A stretch of 64,000 bases of DNA from Xenorhabdus sp014467285 (lineage in GTDB: Bacteria; Pseudomonadota; Gammaproteobacteria; Enterobacterales; Enterobacteriaceae): the NCBI RefSeq assembly GCF_014467285.1, contig NZ_NKHR01000012.1, forward strand, positions 62,001 to 126,000. Reading direction: 5' to 3'. The notes under the pieces are model-generated. The model was not told the origin of the DNA, ran no database searches, and worked only from the letters and a program-made list of their open reading frames with translations. The translations under genes and the position numbers were made by a program. Below are positions 37,357-52,300 of this stretch, in pieces. Position 1 is the stretch's first letter. Every line of letters starts with the position of its first letter.

Positions 37357-40300
37357 CCAATCTGACATAATTTTTGCCGCCAATTCGGATAGCACGGGAA
37401 ATTGGAACAGCGCATTCAGGGTACAAAACAAGCCACGTTTTGCTGTCAGATTCATCATTCGCATGGCAAGTAGTGAATGCCCCCCCAACGCGAAGAAATT
37501 GTCGTGCTGTCCCACTTTCTCAATTCCCAGTAATTCACACCAGATGGCCGCTAATGCAATTTCTATCTCCCCTTGCGGTGTTTCATAAACCTGACGGACA
37601 AAAGCCTCTTCACCCGGTACTGGCAATGCCCGACGATCCAGTTTACCCGTCGGCGTCAATGGCAGGGCTTCCAAACGGACAAACGCTGCCGGCATCATAT
37701 AGTCCGGCAAGATGGCACTCACGTGAGTACGCAGACGATTAATCAATCCATCATCTGGCTCTGTCACCACATAAGCCACCAGACGCTGCTCCTGCCCTTC
37801 TCCCAATGCCAACACAACGGCTTCACTCACTGCTGGATACTCTGTCAGCCGGGCTTCAATTTCTCCCGGCTCTATCCGGAAGCCCCGGATTTTCACCTGA
37901 TGGTCATTACGCCCCAGGAATTCCAGATTGCCATCCGGCAGATAACGAGCCAAATCCCCGGGGCGGTACATTCGTGCATCCGGTTTATGGCTAAATGGGT
38001 CAGACAAGAAACGTTCAGCCGTTAATTCTGGCTGGTTCAGATAACCCCGGGCTACCCCCACCCCACCAATATAAATTTCTCCAGTACAACCTAATGGCAC
38101 GGGTTGCCTAAATTTGTCCAGCAAATAGATACAAGTATTGCTTATCGGTCGGCCAATTAAGCAATCATTCTCAGGGGATATTATTTCGTGATAAGTTGCA
38201 ATCACAGTATTTTCAGTCGGGCCATACGTGTTCAATAACTGGGGCCGATGCGTTTTATGCACAAACCAATCCTGAATAGCCCGCTTTTTCACCGCCTCAC
38301 CACCAATGATGATCAGTCTGAGACAATCCGGCAACGGTAATGTCTTGTCTCTGGTTGCCAGTTCAGACCAAAACAAGGTTGGCAAAGACATCACTGTAAT
38401 ATGGTATTGTCGGGCCAGAGAAATAAACGCCTGAATAGAAGCCAACCAACTATCATCACGCATCACCAGTATTGCGCCATTGCATAATGACAAGAAAAAC
38501 TCTTCGATTGACGCATCAAACGCAAATGATGAAAATTGCAGCACCCGGTCTTGTGCCGTAACCGCATAAGTCTCATTGAAGCCCAGAATGCGTTGATATA
38601 CAGCTTGATGTTCTACCATCACTCCTTTCGGTATGCCGGTAGAACCCGAAGTATAAATCACATAAGCCAGATGATGTGGGGTCAATGCCGGAATCAAGGG
38701 ATTGGTGTCTGGCTGGTCTGGCAAGACATTCGGGTCAAGGGTAATTAACCCCGTAAGCGCGTTATCACCCAACACGGTCCGTCCAATCTTATCAACCAGT
38801 ACTACTGATGGAGCGGCATCCTTCAGCATATGAGCCAAACGTTCCCCCGGATAAGTTGGGTCCAGCGGCACATAAGCTCCCCCCGCTTTCAGCACCGCCA
38901 ATATCCCTATCACCATCGCCGGTGAACGGGTGACACAAATTGTCACCCGTTGATCCGGTTCTACACCCAACGCAATCAGTTGATGCGCCAGCCGATTAGC
39001 GCGGGCATTTAATTCGGCATAGCTTAGGGCCTGGGCTTCATACACTAATGCGGTTGCATCCGGAGTTTTCTCCACTTGCTGTTCGAATAACTGATGGATA
39101 CACAACGCATCCGGATATTCTATTGCTGTCGGATTCCACGTTTCCAGTAGTTGTTTTCGCTCTACTTCCGGCAGGATTTCCAGTGTTTGTACGGAGGTTT
39201 CTGGATGCTGCTCAAGTGCCTCTACCAGACTTTCCAGAGCCTGCTGCATATAATCGCCTATTTGTTCTGGCGAATAAGGCTGCACCACTTCAACCGTCAA
39301 ACCTAAAGCATGACCAAAATCCTCTACCGACAGCACTAATGGATAGTTAGTACTTTCCTGAGCACCAAGAAACTCAATATCGTTTACAATACCATCTGGC
39401 ATGGTTGGTAATACATTATGTCGGTAGTTCAGTAATGCACTAAAGAGTGGAGTTTCACCTTGCACACCACTGCAACGCTGAGCCAATGCCAATGACGCAT
39501 GTTCATGCTCTAACAATTCAGCCAGTCGTCTATGCGCTGCCTGTACACTTTCCTGTACTGAGGTTGCATCCATATCCAACCGCAATGGTAAGGTGTTGAT
39601 AAACATTCCCATACCACTGTCAGTGCCTTCACCTACCGCCATACGTCCGAACAACACCGTGCCGAACACCACGTTCTGCTGTCCGCTGGTACGCGATAAT
39701 ACCTGAGCCCAAGCTACATGACACAACGCCGCCAAACTGACATTCAAATCTTTGGCCTGATTGCGCAGGCGTTCATTCAGCGTCGATACCAGCATTTGAT
39801 GGCATTCTTTAACCTGAAAATCATTGCGATAGACTTCCATCAGCCCAAACGGTAATGTCGGCTCTTTTACCTCAGCCAGCATATTGGTAAAGAAACGCGT
39901 ATGTTCTTCCTGATTCACTCCCATCCGTGCCTGAGCAATTAAGCGCCGAAAAGGAACTGGAGCAGGTAAGCCATCCTTCTGACCAGCCAGATAGGCCTGA
40001 ACTTCCCGGTTCATCACGTCCAGTGTTGTATGGTCGCCAATCAGATGGTGCTGAAGCCCTAATAAGATCCAACGACCATCTGTTTCTTCCTGCGTTACTA
40101 TATTTTCCCGCGCTATTATAAAGCTCAACAACGGTGCCTGCCTCAAATCAAGGCGATAGTGACGCGGGTTAAAACGTTGAGCCAGTTGCTCACTAACCGG
40201 GCCATCGGCCGGATCCAGAGTCAATTCTGTGACAGACAAAGAAGCCTGACGCCAAACCACCTGAACCGGCACGGATAAACCTTGCCAGAGAAAAGCGGTG

Positions 40301-43300
40301 CGCAGGATATCGTGCCTATCGACCACCCATTGAACGGCTGCCAGATAGCGGTCTAACAAAGTCCGGTTAGCAAAAGCCTGTTGGGTCATCAAAAGATAAG
40401 CATCCCCCTCATCTGCCAACAAATGATGGAATAAAATGCCGTCCTGCAACGGCGATAGCGCATAGATATCCTGAATATTGGCAAGCCCGCCCGGCACTTG
40501 CCGGATGATATGGTCAATCTCTGGCTGGGTAAGATCAATTAAGGGCAACATTGCGGGGGTCAGCGTCGTAGTGGCTGCTGTTATGACATTGGGAGGAACC
40601 ACCACGGATTGGTACAGCTTCAGAGTTTGTGCCAACCCGGACAATACCGGCGACTGGAACAGATCGCGCACGGCTAACGTGAGGCCAAGGTTATGCAGCC
40701 GTTCAATCATTCGGATAGCCAGTAACGAATGTCCCCCCAGGGCAAAGAAATTATCGTGCCGACTTATCTGTTCAATTCCTAGCAATTCTCTCCAGATCAC
40801 GGCTAAAGCTGTTTCCCGTTCCCCTTTCGGCGCTTCGTAAACCTGATGAACAAGGGCTTTATTGTCCGGTACAGGTAATACCTGGCGATCCCGCTTACCG
40901 TTTGGCGTTAACGGAAAGGCATCTAAACGGACAAACGCGGTCGGCACCATATAATCCGGCAAAATGGCACTTAAGTAGGTATACAGACGATGAGATAATT
41001 CTTCATCCGCTGGTGCCACGACATAAGCCACCAGACGTTTATCCTGACCGCTATCGAAAGCCACGACCAGCGCTTCACGTACAAGAGGGTGCTCTTCTAA
41101 CCGGGCCTCAATCTCTTCCGGTTCAACCCGGAACCCGCGGATTTTCACCTGCTGGTCATTACGGCCGACAAACACCAGATTACCGTCCGGCAGGTAACGG
41201 GCCAAATCGCCGGACCGGTACATCCGTGCATCCGGTTCATCGCTGAATGGATCCGTCAGGAAACGTGCAGCCGTCAATTCAGGGCGGTTCAGGTAACCCC
41301 GCGCCACGCCTGTACCACCAATGTATAGCTCACCTACAGCGCCCAACGGCACAGGCTGACCATAAGCATCCAGCAGGTAAACACGCATATTCGGCAGCGG
41401 GCGGCCAATGGTATTGGCCTGCCCGCCTATATCATTCATACAAAATATCGTCGTAATAATGGTGGTTTCAGTGGGTCCATAACAGTTTGCCAGCACAGGA
41501 TGCTGACGGCGGACAGATAACCAGCGCTCCAGTTCATGATGGGGCATCATTTCCCCACCGATACAAATAACCCTTAGCCCTTGGTAGATGTGGCTTTCAC
41601 CGATATCTGCAATAACCCGCCAGAATTGAACCGGTATGGCCATATAGGTAATTTTATAAGATTCACACAGGCGCCAGAACTCCTGCGCACTGAATGTCCA
41701 TTGATCTGTCCGCAGGACCAGGGCTGAACCATTGGCGAGGGCGCTGAATATTTCTGATACACTGACATCAAAACAAGGGTTGCAGAACTGCAATACCCGG
41801 TCCAAAGCAGTAAACACCCATTTCATATTCAATGCAGTAATTTGGTGCACCAGTTGTCTGTGCTCAACCATCACCCCTTTCGGTGTGCCGGTCGAACCGG
41901 AGGTGTAAATCACATACGCCAGATGCCGGGAAGTCAACGCCGGTACCTGTGGGTTGGTATCCGGCCGGTCTGGCAATATATTGGGGTCGAGTACCATCCT
42001 GGCTGCAATGGCATTCTCTCCCAATGCGGCACGTCCAGCTTGGTCCGCCAGCAAGATAACCGGGGCGGCATCGGCCAGAATATGCGCCAGACGCTCCTCC
42101 GGGTAATCCGGATCCAGCGGCACATAGGCCCCGCCGGCTTTCAGTACCGCCAGCAGCCCGATGATCATGGCCGGGGAGCGCGTCACACAAATGGCTACCC
42201 GCTGATCCGGCGTGACGCCTGCCGCAATCAACTGATGGGCTAACCGGTTGGCACGGGCATTCAACACTGCATAGCTGAAAGTCTGTTCTTCATACACCAG
42301 GGCGGTTGCCTCCGGCGTTTTCCCTGCCTGTTGTTCAAACACCTGATGAATACACAGTGGGTCAGGATACGATGTTTCTGTCCCATTCCACGTATCCAGC
42401 AATAATCTGCGCTCTGCGGGGGCCAGAATAGCCATTTTCCCCACCGGCTGTTGCAGGTCAGCGACCATCGCCTGCAAGGCTGTGTGCAGATACCCCACAT
42501 GCCGTTCAAGGGTCGGTTTATCAAACAGCGCCGTGGCATAATGCAGCGCCCCCACAATTTGGCCCTCTTCCTCAAACAGGTTCAGTTCGAGATCAAATTT
42601 GGCGGTGTTTAACAGGACATCCGCCGGTGAGACGGCCAGCCCCGGTAATTCCCATCCGGTGCGCTCATTGTTCTGCCAGGCAAACATCACCTGAAACAGC
42701 GGGGTATGGGCCAATTGGCGTGATGGCTGTACGATTTCTACCACCTGTTCAAACGGCAAGTCCTGATGCTCCTGTGCTGCCAGTGCGGTTTGCTTCACCC
42801 GGGCGAGCAGCTCAGCCGTATTGGGTTCGCCGGATAAATCGACACGTAACGCCAGTGTGTTGACAAAAAAGCCAATCAAAGACTCCACCGCCTGATGATT
42901 CCGGCCTGCACTCGGGGTGCCAATCACCACCTCCGCTTGGCCGGACAAACGCGCCAGGACGATGGCCCAGGCAGACAACAGCGTCATAAACAGGGTGGTT
43001 CCCTGTTGTTCGCTCAGTTGTTTGAGGGCGGTGGTTAGTGCCGGTTCCAGCACGACAGGCACAAGATCCCCGGCAAAGGACTGTTCAGGCGGCCGTGGCC
43101 GGTCAGTGGGCAAATTCAATAAAACCGGTACGCCAGCCAACGCTGTACGCCAATAGTCAGATTGGGATTGTAAACGTTCAACCGAAAACCACCGGCGTTG
43201 CCAGGCAGCGTAATCGGGGTATTGCACTGTCAGCGGCGGCAATGGGTTCGGTTGCCCTGCCAGAAAAGCAGCATACAGAGTACTCAGTTCGCGCATTAAC

Positions 43301-46300
43301 ACACTGACGGACCAGCCATCTGAAACAATATGATGTTGAGTAAGCAGAAACTGATATTCATTATCTGCAAGCCGGATAAGGCAAGCGCGGATAAGTGGCC
43401 CTCTGCTAAGATCAAATGGTGTGTAGATCTCCTCTGTACTCAAACGTTCAAGTATCGTACCAACATCAGGTATCGCTCGCAGATCATGTTGAACCAAAGG
43501 CATTCCACTATCAGATGCCAATAGTTTCACCTGTGGTTGGCCCTTAACAGAGACGAATATAGAACGTAACGCTTCATGGCGGGCAAACAGGCTATTAAGT
43601 GCTTGTTGCCAGGCTGCGATATTAATCTGCCCCCGCAAACGCAGAGCCATCGGAATATGATAGGTATCACCGATATTCTCAATCTGAGCCAGAAACCATA
43701 AACGTTGTTGAGCAAATGACAGTGGCAACTCATTCTCACGGGATATCGGCACGATAACAGGTTGTATACTTTCTTTTTTATCAAGCCGGGTATTTATCGC
43801 TTCAGCAAAAGCAATCAAGGAAGGTGATTCAAATAACATACTCAGCGGCAATTCAACACTTAAAGCTGTTATACGATTCATCATCCGCACCGCTAACAAC
43901 GAATGACCACCGAGTGCAAAGAAATTGTCATGTCGGCTAACCTGTTCAATTCCCAATAACTCGCGCCAGACAGCCGCCAGAGCAATTTCCATCTCTCCCT
44001 GCGGTGCTTCATACACCTGACGGGCAAACGCTTTTTCGTCCGGAACCGACAGTGCCTGACGATCCAGTTTACCGTTCGGTGTTAACGGAAAGGCATCTAA
44101 ACGGACAAACGCCGCCGGCACCATGTAATCCGGCAAAATGGCACTCAGATGAGCTCGCAGGTTATTCACTAATCCATCATCCGGCTCCGCCACCACATAG
44201 GCAACCAGCCGCTTGTCATACCCGTCTCCCTGCGCCAATACCACGGCGTCACGTACCGCCGGGTACTCAAGCAACCGGGCTGCAATTTCTCCCGGTTCAA
44301 TCCGGAAACTGCGAATTTTTACCTGCTGGTCATTACGACCAACAAACACCAGATTACCGTCCGGCAGGTAACGGGCCAAATCCCCAGTCCGGTACATGCG
44401 CGCATCCGGTTTATCGCTAAATGGGTCAGAGAGGAAACGTTCAGCCGTCAATTCAGGGCGATTCAGGTAACCCCGTGCCACACCCGCTCCACCAATGTAT
44501 AACTCTCCCACGGCTCCCAACGGTACGGGCTGACCGTGAACATCCAATAAATAAATCTGAGTGTTGGCTATCGGGCGCCCGATAGGCACTTCTGTTCCCG
44601 TATAATCTGACGGACAATGCCAAGTTGTGGCACACACCGTGATTTCTGTCGGGCCATAAACATTAAATAGCGTTACCCGATCACACAGAGCCTGAAGCAA
44701 TAACGCACTCGGTGCTTCACCGCCCAGTATCACTGTCGGTTTTATCGTTAATTCCGGTAAATCGGCCCCATCCTGAAGTAATGCCGGCGGCAGATAGGTA
44801 TGTGTTATTGCCTGTTGCTCTAGATAATGCCAGAGACGACGCGGATCTTGACGGATGGTATCAGTCGCGATAACCAGACTGGCTCCACTTCCCAATGCCA
44901 TCATCATTTCCCAGATACTTGCATCAAAACCCAAGGCGGCAAACTGTAATACCCGACTTTCAATGCTGATACCGAACTGGATGATCTTCTCCTGAATCAG
45001 GTTAACCAGCCCGCGGTGTTCTACCATCACACCCTTCGGCATCCCCGTCGAACCGGAGGTGTAAATCACATATGCCAGATGTCGGGATGTTAATGTTGGC
45101 ACTGTTGGGTTGTTGTCCGGCCGATCCACTAACGTATTTGGATCGAGGACAACCATTCCGCCTAATGCGGTTTCACCCAAAGCGGTATGCCCGGCCTTAT
45201 CAGCCAGAACTACTGATGGTGCCACCTCATGCAGAATATGCCTCAATCGTGCTCCGGGATAGGCCAGATCCAGTGGTACGTAAGCCCCACCAGCTTTCAA
45301 TACGGCCAATACACTCATTATCATTGCCGGAGAGCGGGTCATACAAATTACTACCTGTTGGTCTGGCCCGACACCCAATGCAATGAGTTCATGAGCCAGT
45401 CGATTAGCATTCGCATTCAATTCCGCATAGCTGAAAGTTTGCTCTTCGTATATTAAAGCCGGAGCATCCGGGGTTTTCTCTACTTGTTGTTCAAACAACT
45501 GATGGATACATAACTGCTCAGAATAGGCGATTTCTGTCGCATTCCACGTTTTTAACAGCAGTGTCCGCTCAGTTTCCGGCAGAATTTCCAATGCCCTTAT
45601 TGGCCTGTCCGGTGCCTGTTCCAGCGCCTCCACCAGACTTTCCAGAGCCTGCTGCATATAACCGCATATCCATCCGGGATTAAACGGTTGTATTGCCTGC
45701 GCCGTCAGCCCCAGAGCATCCCCAAAATCTTCTATCGACAGGACAAACGGATAATTAGTGCGCTCCTGTCCATCAAGGAATTCAACACCTTTCATTATGT
45801 TATCGGTAGACGCTACCGGCGTATTATGTCGGTAGTTCAGCAGCATATTGAACAACGGTGTACCACTGGCAACTTCACTGCAACGTTGAGCCAGTGCCAG
45901 TGAAGCATGTTCATGCTCCAACAATTCGGCCAACCGGCTATGCGCTGCCTGTACACTGCTACGTACTGAGGTTTCGTCTATATCCAATTTCAGCGGTAAT
46001 GTATTGATAAATAATCCCATTCCACTATCAACACCTTCCCCTGCCTGCATACGCCCAAACAGCACCGTACCGAATACCACTTTCGACTGACCACTGATAC
46101 GAGACAATATTTGCCCCAAAGCGACATGACATAGCGTCGCCAGGCTGCCTCCCAAGAGTCTGGCCTGATTGCGCAGGCGATCATTCAGCGTGGAAGGCAA
46201 CATCCGGTGTGATTGTGTTATCTGAGAAGCATCCTGATGTTTTACCCCAAACTTTTTTATCCCAAACAAAAGCGTGGGTTCACTCACCCCAACCAACATA

Positions 46301-49300
46301 TCGGTAAAAAAGCGAGTATGTTCCATCTGGCTGATACCCAACCGGGCTTGTGCTACCAGATTACGGAAAGGTGCCGGGGCAGGCAGACTGTCCCCTTGTC
46401 CGGCCAGATAGTCCTGAACTTCCCGGTTCATTACCTCCAGTGTCGTATGGTCGCCAATCAGGTGATGTAATAATTCTAATACACGCCAGCGACCGTCCGT
46501 TTCTTGGGTCACCACAAAACGCAATAATGGTGCTTGATTCAGATCAAGACGGTAATGATATGAATCAAAACGTTGAGCCAGTTGCTCACTGACCGGGCCA
46601 TCGGCCGGATCCAGAGTCAGTTCTGTGACAGACAAAGAAGCCTGACGCCAAACCACCTGAACCGGTACGGATAAACCTTGCCAGAGAAAAGCGGTGCGCA
46701 GGATATCATGCCGGTTAACTACCCATTGAACAGCCTCCAGATAACGGTTCAACAAGATTCGGTCAGAAAAGATCATCTGATTGACCAACAAGTAGGGATC
46801 ACCTTCGTCTTCCAACAAATGATGGAATAAAATCCCGTCCTGCAACGGCGATAGTGCATAAATATCCTGAATATTGGCAAGCCCGCCCGGTACTTGCCGG
46901 ATGATATGGTCAATCTCTGTCTGGGTGAGGTCAATTAAGGGCAACATTGCGGGGGTCAGCGCCGTAGTGGCTGCTGTTATGACATTGGGGGGAACTTCCA
47001 CGGTTTGATGCGGTTTCAGAGTTTGTGCCAGCCCGGACAATACCGGCGACTGGAACAGATCGCGCACGGCCAACGTGAGGCCAAGGTTATGCAGCCGTTC
47101 AATCATTCGGATGGCCAGTAACGAATGTCCCCCCAGGGCAAAGAAATTATCGTGCCGACTTACCTGTTCAATTCCCAACAAATTACGCCAGATAGAGGCC
47201 AGTGCTATTTCCATTTCCCCTTGTGGTGCTTCATAAATCTGACGGACGAACGCCTTTTCATCGGGCATAGGTAATGCCTGACGATCTAGCTTACCGTTTG
47301 GTGTCAGAGGAAATGCGGGCAGACACACAAACGCAGTCGGCACCATATAATCCGGCAAAATGGCACTTAAGTAGGTATACAGGCGATAAGATAATTCTTC
47401 ATCCGCCTGCGCCACGACATAAGACACCAGACGTTTGTCCTGACCATCATCGAAAGCCACGACCAGCGCTTCGCTTACAAGAGGGTGCTCTTCTAACCGG
47501 GCTTCAATTTCCCCCGGTTCAACCCGGAACCCGCGGATTTTCACCTGCTGGTCATTACGGCCGACAAACACCAGATTACCGTCCGGCAGGTAACGGGCCA
47601 AATCCCCAGACCGGTACATCCGTGCATCCGGATCATCGCTGAACGGATCCGTCAGGAAACGTGCAGCCGTCAATTCAGGGCGGTTCAGGTAACCCCGTGC
47701 CACGCCTGCACCGCCAATGTATAGCTCACCTACAGCGCCCAACGGCACAGGCTGACCATAAGCATCCAGCAGGTAAGCACGCATATTCGGCAGCGGGCGG
47801 CCAATGGTATTGCCCTGTCCGCCCGTATCATTTATACAAAATATCGTCGTAATAATGGTGGTTTCAGTGGGTCCATAGCAGTTTGCCAGTACGGGATGCT
47901 GACGGCGGACAGATAACCAGCGTTCCAGTTCATGATGAGGTATCGTTTCCCCACCGATACAAATAACCTTTAACTCCTTATAAACGCTGCTTTCACCGAT
48001 ATCTGCAATAACCCGCCAGAATTGAACCGGCGTGGTCATATAGGTAATTTTATAAGACTCACTCAGACGCCAGAACTCCTGCGCACTGCTTGTCCATTGA
48101 TCTGTCCGCAGGACCAGGGCTGAACCATTGGCGAGGGCGCTGAATATTTCTGATACACTGACATCAAAACAGGGGTTGCAGAACTGTAATACCCGGTCCG
48201 AAGTGGTAAATGTCCATTTTTCACTCAGTGCAGTGATTTGGTGCACCAGTTGTCTGTGCTCAACCATTACCCCTTTCGGTGTGCCGGTCGAGCCGGAGGT
48301 GTAAATCACATACGCCAGATGCCAGGAAGTCAACGCCGGTACCTGTGGGTTGGTATCCGGCTGGTCTGGCAATATATTGGGGTCGAGTACCATCCTGGCT
48401 GCAATGGCATTTGCTCCCAATGCGGCACGCCCAACCGGGTCCGCCAGCAAGATAACCGGGGCGGCATCGGCCAGAATATGCGCCAGACGCTCCTCCGGGT
48501 AATCCGGATCCAGCGGCACATAGGCCCCGCCGGCTTTCAGTACCGCCAGCATCCCGATGATCATGGCCGGGGAGCGCGTCACACAAATGGCTACCCGCTG
48601 ATCCGGCGTGACGCCTGCCGCAATCAACTGATGGGCCAACCGATTGGCACGGGCATTCAACGCTGCGTAGCTGAAAGTCTGTTCTTCATACACCAGGGCG
48701 GTTGCCTCCGGCGTTTTCCCTGCCTGTTGTTCAAACATCTGATGAATACACAAGTCAAGATACGGGATTTCAGTCGAGTTCCATTTTTCCAGCAATAATC
48801 TGCGCTCTGCCGGGGCCAGAATAGCTATTTTCCCCACCGGCTGTTGCAGGTCAGCGACCATCGCCTGCAAGACTGCGTGCAAATACCCCACATGCCGTTC
48901 GAGGGTCGGTTTATCAAACAGCGCCGTGGCATAATGCAGCGCCCCCACAATTCGGCCCTCTTCCTCAAACAAGTTCAGTTCGAGATCAAATTTGACGGTG
49001 TTCAACAGGACATCCGCCGGTGAAACCGCCAGCCCCGGCAATTCCCACCCGGTGTGCCCATTGTTCTGCCAGGCAAACATCACCTGAAACAGCGGGGTAT
49101 GGGCCAATTGGCGTGATGGCTGTACGATTTCTACTACCTGTTCAAATGGCAGGTCCTGATGCTCCTGTGCCGCCAGCGCGGTTTGTTTCACCCGGGCGAG
49201 CAGCTCAGCCGTATTGGGTTCGCCGGATAAATCGACACGTAACGCCAGTGTGTTGACAAAAAAGCCAATCAAAGACTCCACCGTCTGATGATTCCGGCCT

Positions 49301-52300
49301 GCACTCGGGGTGCCAATCACCACCTCCGCTTGGCCGGACAAACGCGCCAGGACGATGGCCCAGGCAGACAACAGCGTCATAAACAGGGTGGTTCCCTGTT
49401 GTTCGCTCAGTCGCTTGAGAGAGGCGGTTAATGCCGGTTCCAGCACGACAGGCACAAGATCCCCGGCAAAGGACTGTTCAGGCGGCCGTGGCCGGTCAGT
49501 GGGCAAATCCAATAAAACCGGCACACCGGCTAACGCTGTACGCCAATAGTCAGACTGGGATTGTAAGCGTTCAACTGAAAACCACTGGCGTTGCCAGGCA
49601 GCATAATCGGGGTATTGCACTGTCAGCGGCGGCAATGGGTTCGGTTGCCCTGCCAGAAAGGCCACATAGCATGTATTTAGCTCCCGCATCAACACATCAA
49701 CAGACCAGCCGTCTGACACAATATGATGCTGGGTTAGTAAAAAGATGTAATCATCGTCAGCCAGTTGTATCAGACTGGCCCGGATTAATGGACCACAAAC
49801 GAGATTAAACGGCGCTTCCGTTTCCTGCGCACATAAACGCTCAAGCTGTTCATCCACATCAGGCGCTTTCCGTAAATCGTATTTTCTTATCGGCAGGCCC
49901 AAGTCAGTCGATAACAGTTCAACCTGAGGCTGACCGTCAATGGAAACGAAAACAGAACGCAGCGCTTCATGGCGGGTAAATAGCGCATCAAGCGCTTGCT
50001 GCCAGATATCAATATTAAGCTGACCTCGCAAACGCAGGGCCATCGGAATATGGTAAGTCTGACTGATCCCTTCAAACTGTGCCAGAAACCACAGACGCTG
50101 TTGCGAAAATGACAACGGTAACTGACCATTACGGGGTATCGGCAGGATGGCAGGACGCCTATTGTCCTGTTCACCAAATCGGGTTTCGATGACCTCAGCA
50201 AAACCTGCCAAAGTCGGGGATTTAAATAATGTAGACAACGGCAGTTCAATATCTAAGGCTGCAATACGGTTCATCATCCTTACTGCCAACAGAGAATGAC
50301 CGCCCAAGGCAAAGAAGTTGTCATACCGACCTATCTGTTCTATTCCCAACAATTCCCGCCAGATTACTGCCAGCGTTATTTCCATCTCGCCTTGCGGTGC
50401 TTCATATGTCTGACGGGCAAACGCTTTTTCGTCCGGAGCCGGTAATGCCCGACGATCCAGTTTACCATTCGGTGTCAACGGCAGGGCATCCAAGCGGACA
50501 AATGCTGCCGGCACCATATAGTCCGGTAACATCTTACTTAGGTGAACACGCAGATGATTAATCAGTCTGTCATCTACAGGGGCCACCACATAGGCAACCA
50601 GCCGTCTGCCTTGCCCTTCCCCCTGTGTCATGACAACGGCCTCACTTACCGTCGGATATTCTGTCAGCCGGGCCTCAATTTCTCCCGGCTCTATCCGGAA
50701 ACCGCGGATTTTCACCTGCTGGTCGTTACGTCCCAAGAATTCCAGGTTGCCATCCGGCAGGTAACGGGCCAAATCCCCGGTTCGGTACATGCGTGCATCC
50801 GGTTTATCGCTAAATGGATCAGAGAGAAAACGTTCAGCCGTTAATTCTGGCTGGTTTAGATAACCCCGTGCTACACCCGCACCACTAATATATAACTCTC
50901 CCACTGCCCCCAACGGTACCGGATAACCGGCATTATCCAGTAAGTAAAGGCGTGTATTGTCCAGCGGGCGGCCCATTGTCGGATAAAGCTGATCCGGCTC
51001 TATACGTGCCAGTGTTGCATCAACAGTACATTCGGTTGGGCCGTAAACATTATAGGCCGTCAGTTGCGGTATACTGGCTACAGCCTGCCATGTTTGGGGA
51101 GATATTGCTTCACCTCCAACCAGCAGTATTAAAGCCTTTTTATGCTGATACAACCCTGCCGTTAGCAACATCTCCAATTGCATTGGCGTACAATCCAACA
51201 CGTCAAGATCAGCGGTGGTTAAAAATTGCAAGAAGGCCACACTGTCGGCTCGCACTGCTTGTGGAACAATGACCAGCGTATAGCCATTCAAGAGGCCAAG
51301 TAAATTTTGCAATGCCGCATCAAATGAAATACTGGCATTCAGGCTAACCCGGTAAGGCACAGGTGAATTTGCAAAAACACGCTGTGTCAAAGTTCCATGC
51401 AAATTTAATAAAGAGCTATGCTCAACCATCACCCCTTTCGGCCTGCCAGTCGAACCGGAGGTGTAAATCACATACGCCAGATGCCGGGAAGTCAGTGCAG
51501 GTATTTGTGGATTACTGTCTGGCAGGACCGGTAGTGAATTCGGGTCAAGCACAATCAGGTCAGCAAGGGCTTCATCCCCCAATGCGATACATCCGGCATT
51601 ATCTGCCAACAAAATAGCCGGTGCGGCATCTGCCAAAATATGTGTCAGGCGTTCTCCCGGATAAGTTGGGTCCAGCGGCACATAAGCTCCCCCTGCTTTC
51701 AGCACCGCCAATAACCCTACTACCATCGCCAGTGAACGGGTGACACAAATTGCCACCCGTTGATCCGGTTCTACACCCAGCACAATCAGTTGATGCGCCA
51801 GCCGATTAGCACGGGCATTTAATTCGGCATAGCTTAAGGTCTGCGCTTCATACACTAATGCGGTTGCATCTGGGGTTTTCTCCACTTGTTGTTCAAATAA
51901 CTGATGAACGCATAACTGTTCATAATAGGCGGTTTCCGTCACGTTCCATGTTGTTAACAACAGAGTGCGTTCTGTTTCCGGTAAAATTTCCAATGCCTGT
52001 ATCGGTGTCTCCGGAGACTGTTCAAGTGCTTCCACCAGACTTTCCAGAGCCTGCTGCATATAACCGCATATCCGTACCGGGTCAAATGGATGTACTACCT
52101 GCGCCGTCAGACCTAATGCGTTGCCAAAATCATCCACCGACAGTGCGAATGGATAATTAGTGCGCTCCTGTTCATCAAAAAATTCGATGCCATTTAATAC
52201 GTCACCTGCAATCTCCGGTAGTAAGCTATACCGATAGTTCAACAGTGTATTGAACAGTGGCGTACCACTGGCAACCCCACTGCAACGCTGAGCTAACGCC

